Source: Kutzneria chonburiensis (GTDB lineage Bacteria > Actinomycetota > Actinomycetes > Mycobacteriales > Pseudonocardiaceae). Taken from it: 64,000 nt of DNA. The notes beneath the pieces were generated by a model. That model was given only the letters and a program-made list of their open reading frames with translations, was not told the DNA's origin and made no database searches. Made by a program: the position numbers and the translations under genes. Positions 35,414 through 47,200 of the stretch are shown here, one piece after another (positions within the stretch are counted from its first letter, which is position 1; the number at the start of each line of letters is the position of its first letter). Where the stretch lies: the NCBI RefSeq assembly GCF_028622115.1, contig NZ_CP097263.1, forward strand, positions 7,936,001 through 8,000,000. Reading direction: 5' to 3'.

Positions 35414-35835
35414 CTACCGCGTCTGTACAGCAGCCCGGCAGTTTCAGCTGGCTGATCACCGACTTCGTCCGCCGGGTCCCCGGCGTGGCGCACGCCGTCG
35501 TCGTCTCCGCCGACGGTCTGCTGCTGGCCGGTTCCCACGGCCTGCCGCGGGACCGCGCCGAGCAGCTGTCGGCGGTGTCGTCCGGGCTGATCAGCCTGAC
35601 GCAGGGCGCCGCGCGCTGCTTCGAAGGCGGCTCGGTCAACCAGACCGTGGTGGAGATGGAGCGGGGGTACCTGTTCCTGATGTCCATCAGCGACGGCTCG
35701 TGCCTGTCCGTCCTCGCCGCGCCGAACTGCGACATCGGTCTCGTCGCCTACGAGATGACCCTGCTTGTCGAACGGGTCGGCCAGCAGTTGACGCCGGAAC
35801 TACGGGCGCAGCTGCAAGGCGTGGTCCGCAGATAG
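35410..35835 (+). CDS. Roadblock/LC7-domain protein (CvnB-like)
   Basis: A 141-residue protein starting at GTG that overlaps the kinase stop. The [18 protein letters not shown] strand and helix pattern and later [18 protein letters not shown] are typical of roadblock/LC7 proteins, such as MglB-type regulators. These act on small GTPases, so the likely partner is the GTPase at 36809. Length is normal for a conservon second gene. Confidence 0.93.
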   Translation: MTTASVQQPGSFSWLITDFVRRVPGVAHAVVVSADGLLLAGSHGLPRDRAEQLSAVSSGLISLTQGAARCFEGGSVNQTVVEMERGYLFLMSISDGSCLSVLAAPNCDIGLVAYEMTLLVERVGQQLTPELRAQLQGVVRR

Positions 35836-35857
35836 GTCCGGGCGGGGGTGAGAAGTG

Positions 35858-36828
35858 ATGGCCAAGGGTTCTGGCGTACCCGGCGGCCGGTTCGGTAAGA
35901 AGTTCGACTACCAGGCCTGGGCCGCCGAGGGCTTCAGTTTCTCCGACCCCGATTCGGAGAGCGCCCCGGAAGCCGAGGACGACGCGCACTACGAGCTGGA
36001 TGAGGTGCTGGATGACCCGCCACGACACCAGCTGCACGACGCACCCCGACAACCCGGCGCCGGTCGGGCCTTCGGCACCGCGGGACGAGGTCTAGGCGAC
36101 ATGGCAGCTCACGGTCTTGACGACCCACCCCAGCACGGGCTGGACGAGGTGCCCAACCGGTTCGACATCGACGGGTACGGCAACGGCCTGTTCGGTGGAC
36201 CGGGCGCCGACCTGTTCGGCGAGCACGGGTTCGTCGACGGGCCGCCGCAGCGCAGCCGGGGGCCTACGGCCTGCCGGAGGAGATGCCGGGTGGCGGTGCG
36301 TTCGGCTTCGCCGAGGAGCGGCCGGGCGAGCGCAGCCACCCCGGTTACCGGGGCGGCCCGCCGTCGGGACCCATTTCCGACCCGATGTCCGGCCCGCTCT
36401 ACGATGCCGACGGCTACGAGGTGCACTTCGTTCAACCGCCGGACCCGGAACCCGAACCGGATCCGGCACTGCACGAGCCCGTGGTCGAGACGGGTTCGCT
36501 GGTTCGTCCCTACACCAGGACCGGCGGCCGGACCCGACCCGATTACGACCTGGCGATCGAGGCGTTGGTGTCCACCAGCGACCACGGCCGTGACAGGGAT
36601 GCCGCAGTGACCGCCGAGCACCGGTCGATCTGCGGTCTGTGTGTGGAGACCCGCTCGGTCGCGGAGATCGCGGCGCACCTGCGGCTGCCCCTCGGGGTGG
36701 TCCGGGTGCTCATCGGTGACATGGCCAGCATGGGTCTAGTCCTGATTCACCAAAGCGGCCTGGTCGTGGGGGACAGGCCGTCCATTGAATTCCTGGAGAG
36801 GGTGCTCAGTGGGCTCCGCAGGCTCTAG
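35858..36828 (+). CDS. DUF742 protein (CvnC-like; frame broken by one indel)
   Basis: The first frame runs from ATG 35858 (GTG 35855 is also possible) to about 36262 as a Gly/Asp/Pro-rich region, then leaves the frame. The C-terminal DUF742 domain (RPYTRTGGRTRPDYDLAI, HRSICGLCVETRSVAEIA) is in the next frame from about 36262 to 36828. One more G in the G5 run at 36258-36262 joins them as SRGAYGLPEEM. The C-terminal winged-helix-like DUF742 is complete. It sits in its expected place, so I read it as a functional gene with a sequencing error. Confidence 0.85.
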
Positions 36829-37405
36829 TCCCCAGATCGCCCGGCAGGCGACGACATCGGCGAAGATCGTGGTCGCCGGTGGGTTCGGTGTCGGCAAGAC
36901 GACGTTCGTGGGGTCGGTGTCCGAGATCGTGCCGTTGACAACGGAGGCGGTGATGACCGAGGCCAGCCTCGGCGTCGACGACCTCTCGGCAACGCCGAAC
37001 AAGGTCACCACGACGGTGGCGATGGACTTCGGTCGTGTGTCGCTGGACAGCGATCTGATCCTGTATCTGTTCGGCACGCCCGGCCAGCACCGGTTCTGGT
37101 TCATGTGGGACGACCTGGTCCGCGGCGCCATCGGCGCGGTGGTCCTGGTCGACACCCGGCGGTTGGCCGACGCGTTCGCGTCGATCGACTTCTTCGACGA
37201 CCGGCAGCTGCCGTACGTCGTGGCGGTGAACTGCTTCGACGGCATGCTGCACCACCGGATCGACGACGTGCGGGACGCGTTGACCATCGACCAGTCGGTG
37301 CCCATCGTGACGTGTGACGCCCGTAACCGGGAGTCGACCAAGCAGACGCTGATCACGCTGGTCGAACACGCCATGCGCCAGTGGATGTCGGTCCGCGCGG
37401 GCTGA
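36809..37405 (+). CDS. Conservon GTPase (CvnD-like)
   Basis: A 198-residue small GTPase. The GTG at 36809 has GGAGAGGG upstream and overlaps the DUF742 end. P-loop GGFGVGKTT is near residue 25, the DxxG-like switch is LFGTPGQHRF, and an NCFD motif near residue 140 replaces the typical NKxD. It is related to Ras-like MglA proteins and is expected to switch in response to the roadblock and DUF742 proteins. The operon ends 111 bp before the convergent helicase-associated gene. Confidence 0.95.
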   Translation: MGSAGSSPQIARQATTSAKIVVAGGFGVGKTTFVGSVSEIVPLTTEAVMTEASLGVDDLSATPNKVTTTVAMDFGRVSLDSDLILYLFGTPGQHRFWFMWDDLVRGAIGAVVLVDTRRLADAFASIDFFDDRQLPYVVAVNCFDGMLHHRIDDVRDALTIDQSVPIVTCDARNRESTKQTLITLVEHAMRQWMSVRAG

Positions 37406-37515
37406 TCTACAACGTTGCAGACGGGGCTCGCCACCAGGCGGGTCCCGCTGTCATGCTTTGTCACATGCGGTCCGGATGTGCCTGTTGAAGGCAAGTCCGC
37501 GCCGCATGTGACATT

Positions 37516-39753
37516 TCAGGGGTGCTCGACGAGGGCCGCTGAGGTGATCAGGTGCACGGGGTAGCGGCGGATCTCGCTGCCGTCCACGCCTTCCAGGATG
37601 CCGCCGGCGACGCTCACCGGCGTGACAACCCGCTGCGTGGCGACCCCGCGTGAGTCGACAAAGCCCAGCCACACGCTGCGCCCCTCGCTGGCCGCTGCCC
37701 GCAGCAGTTCCAGCGTCGCGGCCACGGCCGTGCCGCGGGGCGACGCCGCCGCCCGGTCGCCGGCCCTGAGCTGGTCGACCAACGTCCCGAGCTGCTCGTC
37801 GGCCACCGCCGTCGGGGCCGGCCCCCGACGGGACGGCCGGGTCTTGGCCGGGATGCGGCGGCCCGGCGGCCGCAGGTCCAGCACGGTGCCGTCGGCGCCC
37901 TCTGCCGCCGGGGCGAAGCCGGCGGCTCGCAGCTCGTCAAGCACTTCGATCAGCGGCAGCGGGCTGACCAGCACGGTTGGCGCGATGCGCCGCAGCTCCA
38001 GGTGGGCCGCCGCCGGATTGGCCAGCACCTCGGTGATCAACACCGGGTCGTCGCAGCGCAGGAACGAGCCGGCGGCCCCGCCGCGCAGCCGTCCGTGCCG
38101 GCGAGCCACGTCGTCGATCAGGTACGTCAGGCCCTGCGGGACCGGCGTGCGTGATCGAGTGCGGAACAGTTCGTGCAGCTCATCGGCGGTACGGCCGGCG
38201 TCGAGGGCCCGCCGCACGGACGCGTCCCCGACCCGGTAGACGGTCGCCCCGCCGGCCGATTCCACGTCGGCGACCAGCGCCATGTCGGCCGCCAGCATCG
38301 GCTCCAGCGGTCCGGGGGCGACGACGGTCAGGTCGGCCTGCACGAGCACGTGGTCCAGCGGCTCCGGCATCGCGTCGGCCATCCGCTTGGCCGCCATCGC
38401 CGGCCCCTCGGCCAGCAGCGCCCGCGTCGCCGAGCTGACCGCGCCGAAGGCCATCACGCCCAGCGCCGCCGCCTCGGTGTACGTCCAGCGCACGACGTCG
38501 TCGCGAAGCCGCCCGCCGCGGCGCGGCGCGCGCCAGGCCAGCAGCGCGGCCACCTCGTCGGCGCTCGGCACGGACGAGCCGGCCGGCAGCTCGGCCAGCG
38601 TCTCCAGCACCCGACGGCGTTCGCGCGGGGCCAGCGGCCGGCGCAGCTCGTCGGTCAGCGGCCCGATGGCCTTGTCCTTCTCGTCACGGGTGCCGATCAG
38701 CGCCGGCAGCCGCGGCAGCTCCAGCCAGCCGGTGGCCAGCGTGGCCCAGCGCTGCTCCGGACTGGCCACCAGCCAGCCGTCGGCCAGCGTCGTCGGCACC
38801 CACTCCGGGTCGACGCCCTCGCTGTCGGCGACCAGCCCCGCGCCGACCACCAGCTCGGCCAGCAGCCCGGCCCGGGCGTCATCGACGTCCAGCGCCTTGG
38901 CGATGCGGCGCACCTCGCGCACGCCCAGCCCGCCGGAGCGGAGTACCGGCGCAGGCTCGTCCGACCACAGTCGCAGCAGGCCCTCGACGTGGCGCACCAG
39001 CTCCAGCGCCTCGCCGGCCGCTGTGGTGTCCACAACGGACGGATCGCGCAGGATCGTTGTGAGAGAAGGCTCCTTGGCCTGGACCATCCCGAGTGGACGG
39101 CGGCCGCGGACCGCCATGCCGACCTCGCGCGGCAGCTCGACGGTCTCGTTGTCGCGGCGGGCCAGCAGGCCCATGGCCAGCAGCCGCTGGGTCGGGGTCT
39201 TGGCCCGCTCCAGCGGCACGACCACGCCGGCGTCCTTGGTCAGCCCGATCGGCGAGTCGCCGGCCAGCGCCGACAGCAGCCGCCGCTCCGGCTCGTCCAG
39301 ACCGGCGATGGTCTCGGCCAGGTCCTTGCCGACGAGATGCGGTAACGACCGGCCGAGGCCGGCCGGGTACTGCGGGGCCACCTCCCGCGCGGCCGGCACC
39401 GCCGACACCGCGTCGTCCGCACCCCACACGATCGCCCTGGCCCGCAGGGCCCGCACGGCCGCGGTCACGCGGGTCAGCGTCGCGTCGGCGGCCAGCAGTT
39501 TCGCCACGTCGCGGACCGAGACCGGCGAGCTGTCGGCATCCAGCACCAGCAGCGCTTCCAGCACGGTCAGCGTGAAGGTGTCCAGTTCTTCGCAGGCCCG
39601 GGCCACGGACGCGCGGATACCCGCCCGCGTGGCCAGCACAGTGCTGTCCGCGGGCGGCGGTGTCGCCAGGTCGGAACGGGCGCGCAGCAGCGCGACGAGC
39701 GCGTCGTCGTCGAGCGCCCGCAACCAGTCCGCGAGTGAGAGGCCGGCCATCAT
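37516..39753 (-). CDS. Helicase-associated (XPB/Ssl2 C3-type) protein
   Basis: A 745-residue protein with mainly helical winged-helix-like segments. It has the features of the actinobacterial 'helicase-associated' family that normally lies next to [22 protein letters not shown] at the N-terminus and a C-terminal [19 protein letters not shown] motif. No Walker motifs are present. It may regulate or partner with the XPB helicase at 27911-29572, here separated by about 8 kb. The start could be ATG 39753 or 39750. Confidence 0.8.
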   Translation of the reverse strand: MMAGLSLADWLRALDDDALVALLRARSDLATPPPADSTVLATRAGIRASVARACEELDTFTLTVLEALLVLDADSSPVSVRDVAKLLAADATLTRVTAAVRALRARAIVWGADDAVSAVPAAREVAPQYPAGLGRSLPHLVGKDLAETIAGLDEPERRLLSALAGDSPIGLTKDAGVVVPLERAKTPTQRLLAMGLLARRDNETVELPREVGMAVRGRRPLGMVQAKEPSLTTILRDPSVVDTTAAGEALELVRHVEGLLRLWSDEPAPVLRSGGLGVREVRRIAKALDVDDARAGLLAELVVGAGLVADSEGVDPEWVPTTLADGWLVASPEQRWATLATGWLELPRLPALIGTRDEKDKAIGPLTDELRRPLAPRERRRVLETLAELPAGSSVPSADEVAALLAWRAPRRGGRLRDDVVRWTYTEAAALGVMAFGAVSSATRALLAEGPAMAAKRMADAMPEPLDHVLVQADLTVVAPGPLEPMLAADMALVADVESAGGATVYRVGDASVRRALDAGRTADELHELFRTRSRTPVPQGLTYLIDDVARRHGRLRGGAAGSFLRCDDPVLITEVLANPAAAHLELRRIAPTVLVSPLPLIEVLDELRAAGFAPAAEGADGTVLDLRPPGRRIPAKTRPSRRGPAPTAVADEQLGTLVDQLRAGDRAAASPRGTAVAATLELLRAAASEGRSVWLGFVDSRGVATQRVVTPVSVAGGILEGVDGSEIRRYPVHLITSAALVEHP

Positions 39754-39857
39754 GCACCACGTTAGCCGTGCGGCAGGCTGGATGTGCAGGTCGGGCGGTG
39801 TCGGGCCCGCGGCACCGGGTCATACTGTGCGGGTAGGACCCGCACTGAGGAGGAACT

Positions 39858-40040
39858 GTGGCGAAGGACCGCTCCGCGCGCATCGATCCCGCGTGGCCGC
39901 ACATCGAGGGTGAGAAGCACCCGGTCAGCGAGTTGGCCACCGACGTGCAGGGCGCGCTGTCGCCGTTCGGTGACGTGGCGTTCCCGGTCGACCCGGAGTC
40001 GCTGCCGTACACGCACCCGAAGACCGAGATCAACCGCTGA
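39858..40040 (+). CDS. Small conserved actinobacterial protein
   Basis: A 60-residue protein with GAGGAGGAAC directly before its GTG start. It is polar, with KDRSARIDPAWPHIEGEK and a VDPESLPYTHPKTEINR end. I recognise it as a type of small conserved protein in actinomycetes but not its function. It lies between the helicase-associated gene and malic enzyme in its own unit. Confidence 0.75.
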   Translation: MAKDRSARIDPAWPHIEGEKHPVSELATDVQGALSPFGDVAFPVDPESLPYTHPKTEINR

Positions 40041-40128
40041 GGGTTTCCGAGTCGCTCTCGTTCCGGAATTCGACGCGGTTTAGGCTCGTTTCATCGGCCG
40101 TCGGCCGCGTCGAATCTGGAGGAAAGCC

Positions 40129-41514
40129 ATGCCGGTTCCCGGACCCGGATATTCGATCACCATTCGGGTCGAGGCGCCGCCGTCGGCGAGCGCTGCCGGC
40201 GACCTGACCAGCGCAGTCGGCCGGGTCGGCGGGGTGATCACCGCGTTCGACGTGGTCGAGTCACACGCCGATCGGGTCGTGTTCGACATCACCTGCAACG
40301 CGATGTCGGCCAATCACGCCAAGGACATCACCGACGGACTCGACGCACTTCCGGGCGTGCGTGTCCGAAAGGTGTCCGACCGCACATTCCTGGTCCATCT
40401 CGGTGGCAAGATCGAAGTCACCTCCAAGGTCGCGCTGCGCAACCGTGACGATCTCTCCCGGGCCTACACGCCCGGCGTGGCCCGCATCTGCCAGGCCATC
40501 GCGGCCAACCCCGAGGACGCCCGCCGCCTGACCATCAAGCGCAACACGGTGGCCGTGGTCACCGACGGCACCGCCGTGCTCGGCCTCGGCAACATCGGCC
40601 CGGCCGCCGCGCTGCCGGTGATGGAGGGCAAGGCCGCCCTGTTCAAGAAGTTCGCCGGCGTCGACGCGTGGCCGGTGTGCCTGGACACGCAGGACACCGA
40701 GGAGATCATCCGCGCGGTGGAGCTGATCGCCCCGGTCTACGGCGGCATCAACCTCGAGGACATCGCCGCCCCGCGCTGCTTCGAGATCGAGGCCCGGCTG
40801 CGGGAGAAGCTCGACATCCCGGTCTTCCACGACGACCAGCACGGCACGGCCATCGTCGTCGTCGGCGCGCTGCGCAACGCGCTGCGGGTGGTCGGCAAGG
40901 ACATCACGAAGTGCAAGGTCGTCGTGTGCGGCGTCGGCGCCGCCGGCTCGGCCATCATCCGGCTGCTCCAGCACCAGAAGCCGGGCGACATCCTGGCCGT
41001 GGACGTGAACGGCATCGTGCACCCGGACCGGGGCGACCTCGACTCCAACCTGGAGCAGATCGCCGCCTCCACCAACGTGGAGCGCAAGGCCGGCACCCTG
41101 CACGACGCGCTGGTCGACGCGGACGTGTTCATCGGCGTCTCGGCGCCGAACCTGTTCGGCGCGGCCCAGGTGGCCACCATGAACGCCGACGCCATCGTGT
41201 TCGCGCTGGCCAACCCGGACCCGGAGATCGACCCGGTCGAGGCCCAGCAGCACGCCGCCATCGTGGCCACCGGCCGCAGCGACTACCCGAACCAGATCAA
41301 CAACGTGCTGGCCTTCCCTGGTGTGTTCCGCGGCCTGCTGGACGCGCACGCCACCTCCATCACCGACGCGATGCTGGTGGCCGCGGCCAACGCCATCGCC
41401 GACGTGGTCGAGCCGGCGCAGCTCAACGCGTCGTTCATCGTGCCGAGCGTGTTCGACAACGCGGTCGCGCCGGCGGTGGCCGAGGCGGTCAAGAACGCGG
41501 CCCAGGCGAATTGA
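40129..41514 (+). CDS. NAD-dependent malic enzyme with N-terminal ACT-like domain
   Basis: A 461-residue enzyme that oxidatively decarboxylates malate to pyruvate. Residues 1-80 have an ACT-like beta-alpha-beta pattern ([23 protein letters not shown]), which often binds an allosteric amino acid. The catalytic core includes [28 protein letters not shown], the metal-site area FHDDQHGTA, and the NAD-binding GVGAAGSAI. It ends in a normal malic-enzyme tail. AGGAAAG precedes the ATG. The frame is intact. Confidence 0.96.
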   Translation: MPVPGPGYSITIRVEAPPSASAAGDLTSAVGRVGGVITAFDVVESHADRVVFDITCNAMSANHAKDITDGLDALPGVRVRKVSDRTFLVHLGGKIEVTSKVALRNRDDLSRAYTPGVARICQAIAANPEDARRLTIKRNTVAVVTDGTAVLGLGNIGPAAALPVMEGKAALFKKFAGVDAWPVCLDTQDTEEIIRAVELIAPVYGGINLEDIAAPRCFEIEARLREKLDIPVFHDDQHGTAIVVVGALRNALRVVGKDITKCKVVVCGVGAAGSAIIRLLQHQKPGDILAVDVNGIVHPDRGDLDSNLEQIAASTNVERKAGTLHDALVDADVFIGVSAPNLFGAAQVATMNADAIVFALANPDPEIDPVEAQQHAAIVATGRSDYPNQINNVLAFPGVFRGLLDAHATSITDAMLVAAANAIADVVEPAQLNASFIVPSVFDNAVAPAVAEAVKNAAQAN

Positions 41515-41540
41515 GCATTGCGGCGAACTAATATTCGACC

Positions 41541-42019
41541 GTGAGCGAGCTGAGTCACGTCGACAGTGCCGGCGCCGCCAGGATGGTCGACGTCTCGGCC
41601 AAGGACGCCAGCGCCCGGGTCGCTGTCGCGACCGGGGTGCTGCGCACCACCGCCGAGGTCGTCGGCCTGCTGCGGCGGGACGGCCTGCCCAAGGGCGACG
41701 CGCTGGCCACCGCGCGGATCGCCGGCATCATGGGGGCCAAGCGCACCCTGACCTCGTGCCGCTGTGCCATCCGATCGCCATCACCGGCGTGAAGCTGGAC
41801 CTCCAGCTGGAGGACGAGGCGGTGCGCATCACCGCCACCGTGAAGACGACCGACCGCACCGGGGTCGAGATGGAGGCGCTGACCGCCGTCGCGGTGGCCG
41901 GCCTGACCCTGCACGACATGGTCAAGGCGGTCGACCCGGCCGCCGTGCTGGACGCGGTGCGGGTGGAGCGCAAGGACGGCGGCAAGACCGGCAGTTGGAC
42001 CCGACCGGAGGATCGATGA
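41541..42019 (+). CDS. moaC: Cyclic pyranopterin monophosphate synthase MoaC (frame broken by one indel)
   Basis: MoaC converts the MoaA product into cyclic pyranopterin monophosphate in molybdenum cofactor synthesis. The GTG-started frame reads MVDVSAKDASARVAV and then fails near 41745-41748. One more C in that C3 run restores KRTPDLVPLCHPI, the conserved MoaC motif, and the frame continues with TTDRTGVEMEALTAV to TGA 42019. Corrected length is 159 residues, normal for MoaC. Its stop overlaps the next ATG (ATGA). A sequencing error is far more likely than a loss of this gene. Confidence 0.93.
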
Positions 42020-42948
42020 GCAGGCGGGCGCGAGTCGTCGTGGCATCCAACCGGGCCGCGGCCGGGGTCTACCCCGACCGGACCGGCCCCGTGATCGTCG
42101 ACTGGCTGCGCGATCGCGGCTACGACGTGCCGGATCCGGTGGTCGTGCCCGACGGCGATCCGGTGGCCGCCGCGTTGCGCACGGCCGTCGCCGACGGCGT
42201 GGCTGTGGTGTTGACGACCGGTGGCACCGGCGTGACGCCGACCGACCGCACGCCCGAGGCCACCCGTTCGGTGTTGGACTACGAGATTCCCGGCATCGCC
42301 GACGCCGTGCGGGCCGCCGGGCTGCCCAAGGTGCCGACCGCCGTGCTGTCCCGGGGTCTGTCCGGGGTGGCCGGCACGACGTTGATCGTGAACCTGCCCG
42401 GCTCGACCGGCGGCGTGAAGGACGGCCTGTCGGTGTTGGCCGGTGTGCTGGACCACGCCGTGGAGCAGTTGGCCGGCGGCGACCACGTGCCGGCTGCGGC
42501 TCCGGTCACCGAGACCCGGCTGCCGGCCACGGTGGTGCGGGCCGAGATCAGCGAGACGCCGGTCTCCGCCGAGGAGCACGCCGCGTTGGTCAACGACCGC
42601 GCCGCCGGCGCCGTCGTCACGTTCGAGGGCGTGGTCCGTGACCACGATCACGGCCGGGGCGTGACCGAGCTCGAGTACTCGGGCCATCCCAGCGCCAAGG
42701 ACGTCATCGCGGAGGTGGCGGCCGAGGTCGCTGCCCGGCACCCGGAGGTCCGGGCGCTGGCCGTCAGCCACCGGCTCGGTCACCTGGCCATCGGCGATGT
42801 CGCCCTGGCCTGCGCCGTCGCCGCCGGCCACCGCCGCGAGGCGTTCGTGGTCTGCGCCGAACTCGTCGACGAGGTGAAGGCCAAGCTGCCCATCTGGAAG
42901 CGCCAGGTCTTCACCGACGGCAGTGACGAATGGGTCAACTGCCCGTAG
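42016..42948 (+). CDS. MogA/MoaB-MoaE fusion protein
   Basis: A 310-residue fusion of two cofactor enzymes. Residues 1 to about 155 are MogA/MoaB-type, with TTGGTGVTPTDRTPEAT and LPGSTGGVKD, the fold that adenylates molybdopterin. Residues about 175-310 are MoaE, the large subunit of molybdopterin synthase, with the VVTFEGVVRDHD start, a LEYSGHPSAK motif and KLPIWKRQ near the end. The partner sulphur carrier MoaD is encoded at 50789-51040. The ATG overlaps the moaC stop. Such fusions are known in actinomycetes. Confidence 0.94.
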   Translation: MSRRARVVVASNRAAAGVYPDRTGPVIVDWLRDRGYDVPDPVVVPDGDPVAAALRTAVADGVAVVLTTGGTGVTPTDRTPEATRSVLDYEIPGIADAVRAAGLPKVPTAVLSRGLSGVAGTTLIVNLPGSTGGVKDGLSVLAGVLDHAVEQLAGGDHVPAAAPVTETRLPATVVRAEISETPVSAEEHAALVNDRAAGAVVTFEGVVRDHDHGRGVTELEYSGHPSAKDVIAEVAAEVAARHPEVRALAVSHRLGHLAIGDVALACAVAAGHRREAFVVCAELVDEVKAKLPIWKRQVFTDGSDEWVNCP

Positions 42949-42957
42949 ATACGCCTA

Positions 42958-42987
42958 ACGGGCAGGGCCGAAGTCGGCCCTGCCCGT
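42958..42987. terminator. Bidirectional terminator between moaE fusion and rpf
   Basis: A perfect 14-bp inverted repeat (42958-42971 and 42974-42987) with a two-base centre lies at the convergent junction of the MogA-MoaE gene and rpf. A GCTTT follows on the plus strand. It probably ends both transcripts. Confidence 0.8.
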
Positions 42988-43010
42988 CGAGCTTTAAGCG
43001 AACGTCACAC

Positions 43011-43862
<852 letters not shown>

Positions 43863-44150
43863 GGCGCTTCGGTCCCTCGGGTACTGCCAGCCGTTTCGGG
43901 TTCGGCCGAGAAGCGACACTAGGTAACGAATCCGCGAACGCCAAATGCTGATGGATGTGACCGTCATCACAGTAACGCGACGCAACCTGGCCCGATCGCC
44001 CCTGTTTGCGCAGGTCAGGCCGTCGTTATCTGGCCGTTTCCAAGTCGAGATCGATCACCCAACGTGAGGTGTGGGTCACGTGGTTTAGGCCAAATTCCCC
44101 GCCCTTCGCGCAACCGAAAAGTTGCCCGGAAAACCCTTGCGCGGCACGAT

Positions 44151-44164
44151 CTGTATCGATACAG
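44151..44164 (+). promoter_or_regulatory. Perfect 14-bp palindrome CTGTATCGATACAG upstream of first AfsR gene
   Basis: CTGTATCGATACAG is a perfect palindrome 60 bp before the AfsR/SARP start codon. Its AT-rich centre is unusual in this GC-rich context and its location fits an operator. The cognate regulator is unknown. No other gene in the region between 43659 and 44224 was found; this stretch holds the rpf leader and the AfsR promoter. Confidence 0.45.
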
Positions 44165-44224
44165 CACCAAGTCACGGCCCGCTAGGCTCTCTGGCGATAC
44201 CGACGGTCGAGGGGAGGGGCGCCG

Positions 44225-47200
44225 ATGGCGGGCGAGATCGAGTTCCGCGTGCTCGGCCCGCTCGAGGTCCTCGTCGACGGAGTGGCCCGGCCGCTGCCGG
44301 CGGCCAAGCAGCGGCTGTTGCTCGGCTCACTGCTGCTGCGGGCCAACCGTGCGGTCTCCGCGGCCGAGTTGGTGGACGTGGTCTGGGGCGAGCGGCCGCC
44401 GGCCGGCGCGCGCAACACGCTCCGGACCTATGTCATGCGGCTGCGCCAGCAGCTCGGCCCGGCCTGCGCGCTGCGCACCGCCCAGGACGGTTACGCGCTC
44501 GACGTGCCGGCCGGCGCGCTGGACGCCACCCGGTTCCGGGAACAGCTCGTTCGGGCCCGTGAGATCGAGGATCCGGCGACCGTGTGGACCCTGCTGACCG
44601 AGGCGGTCCGGCTCTGGCGCGGGCCGGTGCTGGTCGACGTTCCGCTGGATCCGTTGCGGCACAACGAGATTAACCGTCTTGAGGCCGAGTGGATGGATGC
44701 TCGCGAGCGCCGCATCGACGCCGGCCTCACCCTCGGCCGGCACGAGGAGCTGGTGCCGGAACTGCGCGAGCTGGCCGATGCCAACCCGGCCCGTGAGCGG
44801 ATCTGGGCCCAGCTGATGATCGCCCTCTACCGCTCTGGCCGACGCGCCGAAGCACTGCATGTATATAGAGAGGTGTACGAGTACCTCTCCGACGAGCTCG
44901 GGGTGGACCCCGGCGCCGAGCTGCTGCGCGTGCACCAGGCCGTGCTGTCCGATCATCCGAGCCTGCGAAGCCCGTTGGGGGCCAAGGCTTCCGTGCCGGC
45001 TCAGCTGCCGCCGGAAGTGATCAACTTCGTCGGCCGGTCGGCGGTCGCGGCGTTGGTCGCCGAGCGGCTGGCGCCGGCCGAGCCGACCGCGACCCCGGTG
45101 GTGGTGCTGACCGGCCCGCCCGGCACCGGCAAGACCGCGCTGGCCGTGCACGTCGCCCACCGGCTGCGCTCCCGTTTCCCCGACGGCCAGCTGTTCGTCG
45201 ACCTCCGCGGCCACGCCCGCGGCCCGGCGCTCGGCCCGGACCAGGTGCTGGCCCGGTTCCTGCGGGCGCTGGGCGTGGCCGCCGACGACGTGCCGACCGA
45301 TCTCGACGAGCAGTCGGCCGCGCTGAGATCCCTGTTGACCGGCAAGCGGATGCTCATCGTGTTGGACAACGCCGCCCGTCCCGGCCAGATCCGCCCGGTG
45401 CTGCCCGGGGACCCCGGCAGCGCGGTGTTGATCACCAGCCGGGACGCGCTGCGCGGGCTGGTCGCCGAGCAGGGCGCGAGCCGGGTGCACGTCGGCGGCC
45501 TGACCCCGGCCGAGTCGCACACCCTGCTGGCCCGCATCCTCGGCGACGAGGTCGTCCGGGTCGAGCCGGCGGCCGCCGCCGAGCTGGCCGAGCTGTGCAC
45601 GCATCTGCCGCTGGCGCTGCGGATCGCCGCCGCCAACATGATCGGCGACGACCAGCCGCGGCTGGCCGAGCAGCTGGTCCGGCTGCGCGAGGGCAGTCGG
45701 CTGGCTGCGCTGGCCGCCGACGGGGACGAGACGGTGACCGTCCGAGCCGCCTTCGACCTTTCCTATGAGGCGCTGGCCGAACCGGCCAAGCGGGCCTTCC
45801 GGCTGGTCGGCCTGGCGCCGGGCCAGGACCTCACGCCGGCGGCGATGGCCGCGCTGGCCGACTGCCCGCCGGAGCAGGCTCGCCGGCTGCTCGACCAGCT
45901 CGCCGCGGCCAACCTGGTGCAGCAGCTGGCCCCCGGCCGCTACCAGGCGTACGACCTGCTCCGCGTGTACGCCCACGAGCGGGCGCTGGCCGAGCCGGAG
46001 GACCGGGCGCTGTCCCGGCTTCACACCTATTACTTGCACGCCGTTGCCGAGGCCGCCGGTCTGCTCGGCCCGGAAGTGCCGAGCCTGGTGCCGCTGCCGC
46101 CGCGCCAGGGCCCCGACCGCTTCGGCGACCGTGACGAGGCACTGGACTGGATGACCGCCGAGCTGCCCAATCTGGTGCCGTTGATCCAGCAGGGCCGCGG
46201 CGAGATCGTCTGGCAGCTGGTGGACTCGCTGCGCGGCTTCTTCTACGCACAGCGGCTGGCCACCGAGTGGCAGCTGGTCACGCAGGCCGGTCTGGCCGCC
46301 GCGGCCGAGGCCGAGGACGGGCTGGCCGAGGCGGCGATGCGCTACAACCTGGCCGCGCTCGACTGGAGCCGAGGCCGGGCCAACGAGGCCGCCGACGGCT
46401 TCGCCCGCGCGTTGGAAGTCTTCCGCCGCACGGGATTGCGGGTCGGCGAGTACTCGGCGCTGACCAACCTCGCCATCGCACTGTCCGAAATGGGCGATCT
46501 CGACGGCGCCGCCACCCGCTTCGCCGACGCCATGGCGCTGGCCGAGGGTGAGCCGACCCGGCTGGCCCCGGTCCTGTTCAACCTGGGTCTGGTGCAGGTC
46601 AGCCTGGGCGAGACCGAGGAGGGCTTCGGCTACCTGGCCCGGGCCCGAGCCATCTGCGCAGAACTGGGCATCGAGCACGGCGAGGTGAACTGCCTCAACA
46701 ACCTGCTCAACTTCAGCCGGCACATGGGCCGGTTCGAGGCCGTCGAGGAGTACTTCGAGCACGGCGTGGCGATGAGCCGGCGGCTGGGCAACCAGGAGAG
46801 CGAGTCCGGGCTGTTCAACGCGATGGCCTTGGTGCGGCTGGACTTCGGCCGCCAGGACGAGGCCGAGCGGATGGCCGCGACGGCGCTGGAGCTGGCCGAC
46901 TCGCCCAGCATGTTCCGCTCGCGGATCGACGCACTCAACACGCTCGGCGACGTCGCCCTGGTCGGCGGCCGCCCGGCCGAGGCGATCGAGCACTACCGGC
47001 AGGCGCTGGACCTGAGTCGCCAGCGCGACCTGCGGTTCGGCGAGGTCGAGGCGCTGATCGGGTTGACCTACGCGATGCGCGACGACATCCAGGCGCTGGC
47101 CCACGCCGAGGAGGCGGTCGAGCTGACCGCCCGGCACGAGCTCCGGCTGTGCCAGGGCCGTGCGCTCCTCGCACAGGCGCACGTGCATCTGCGGAGCGCG

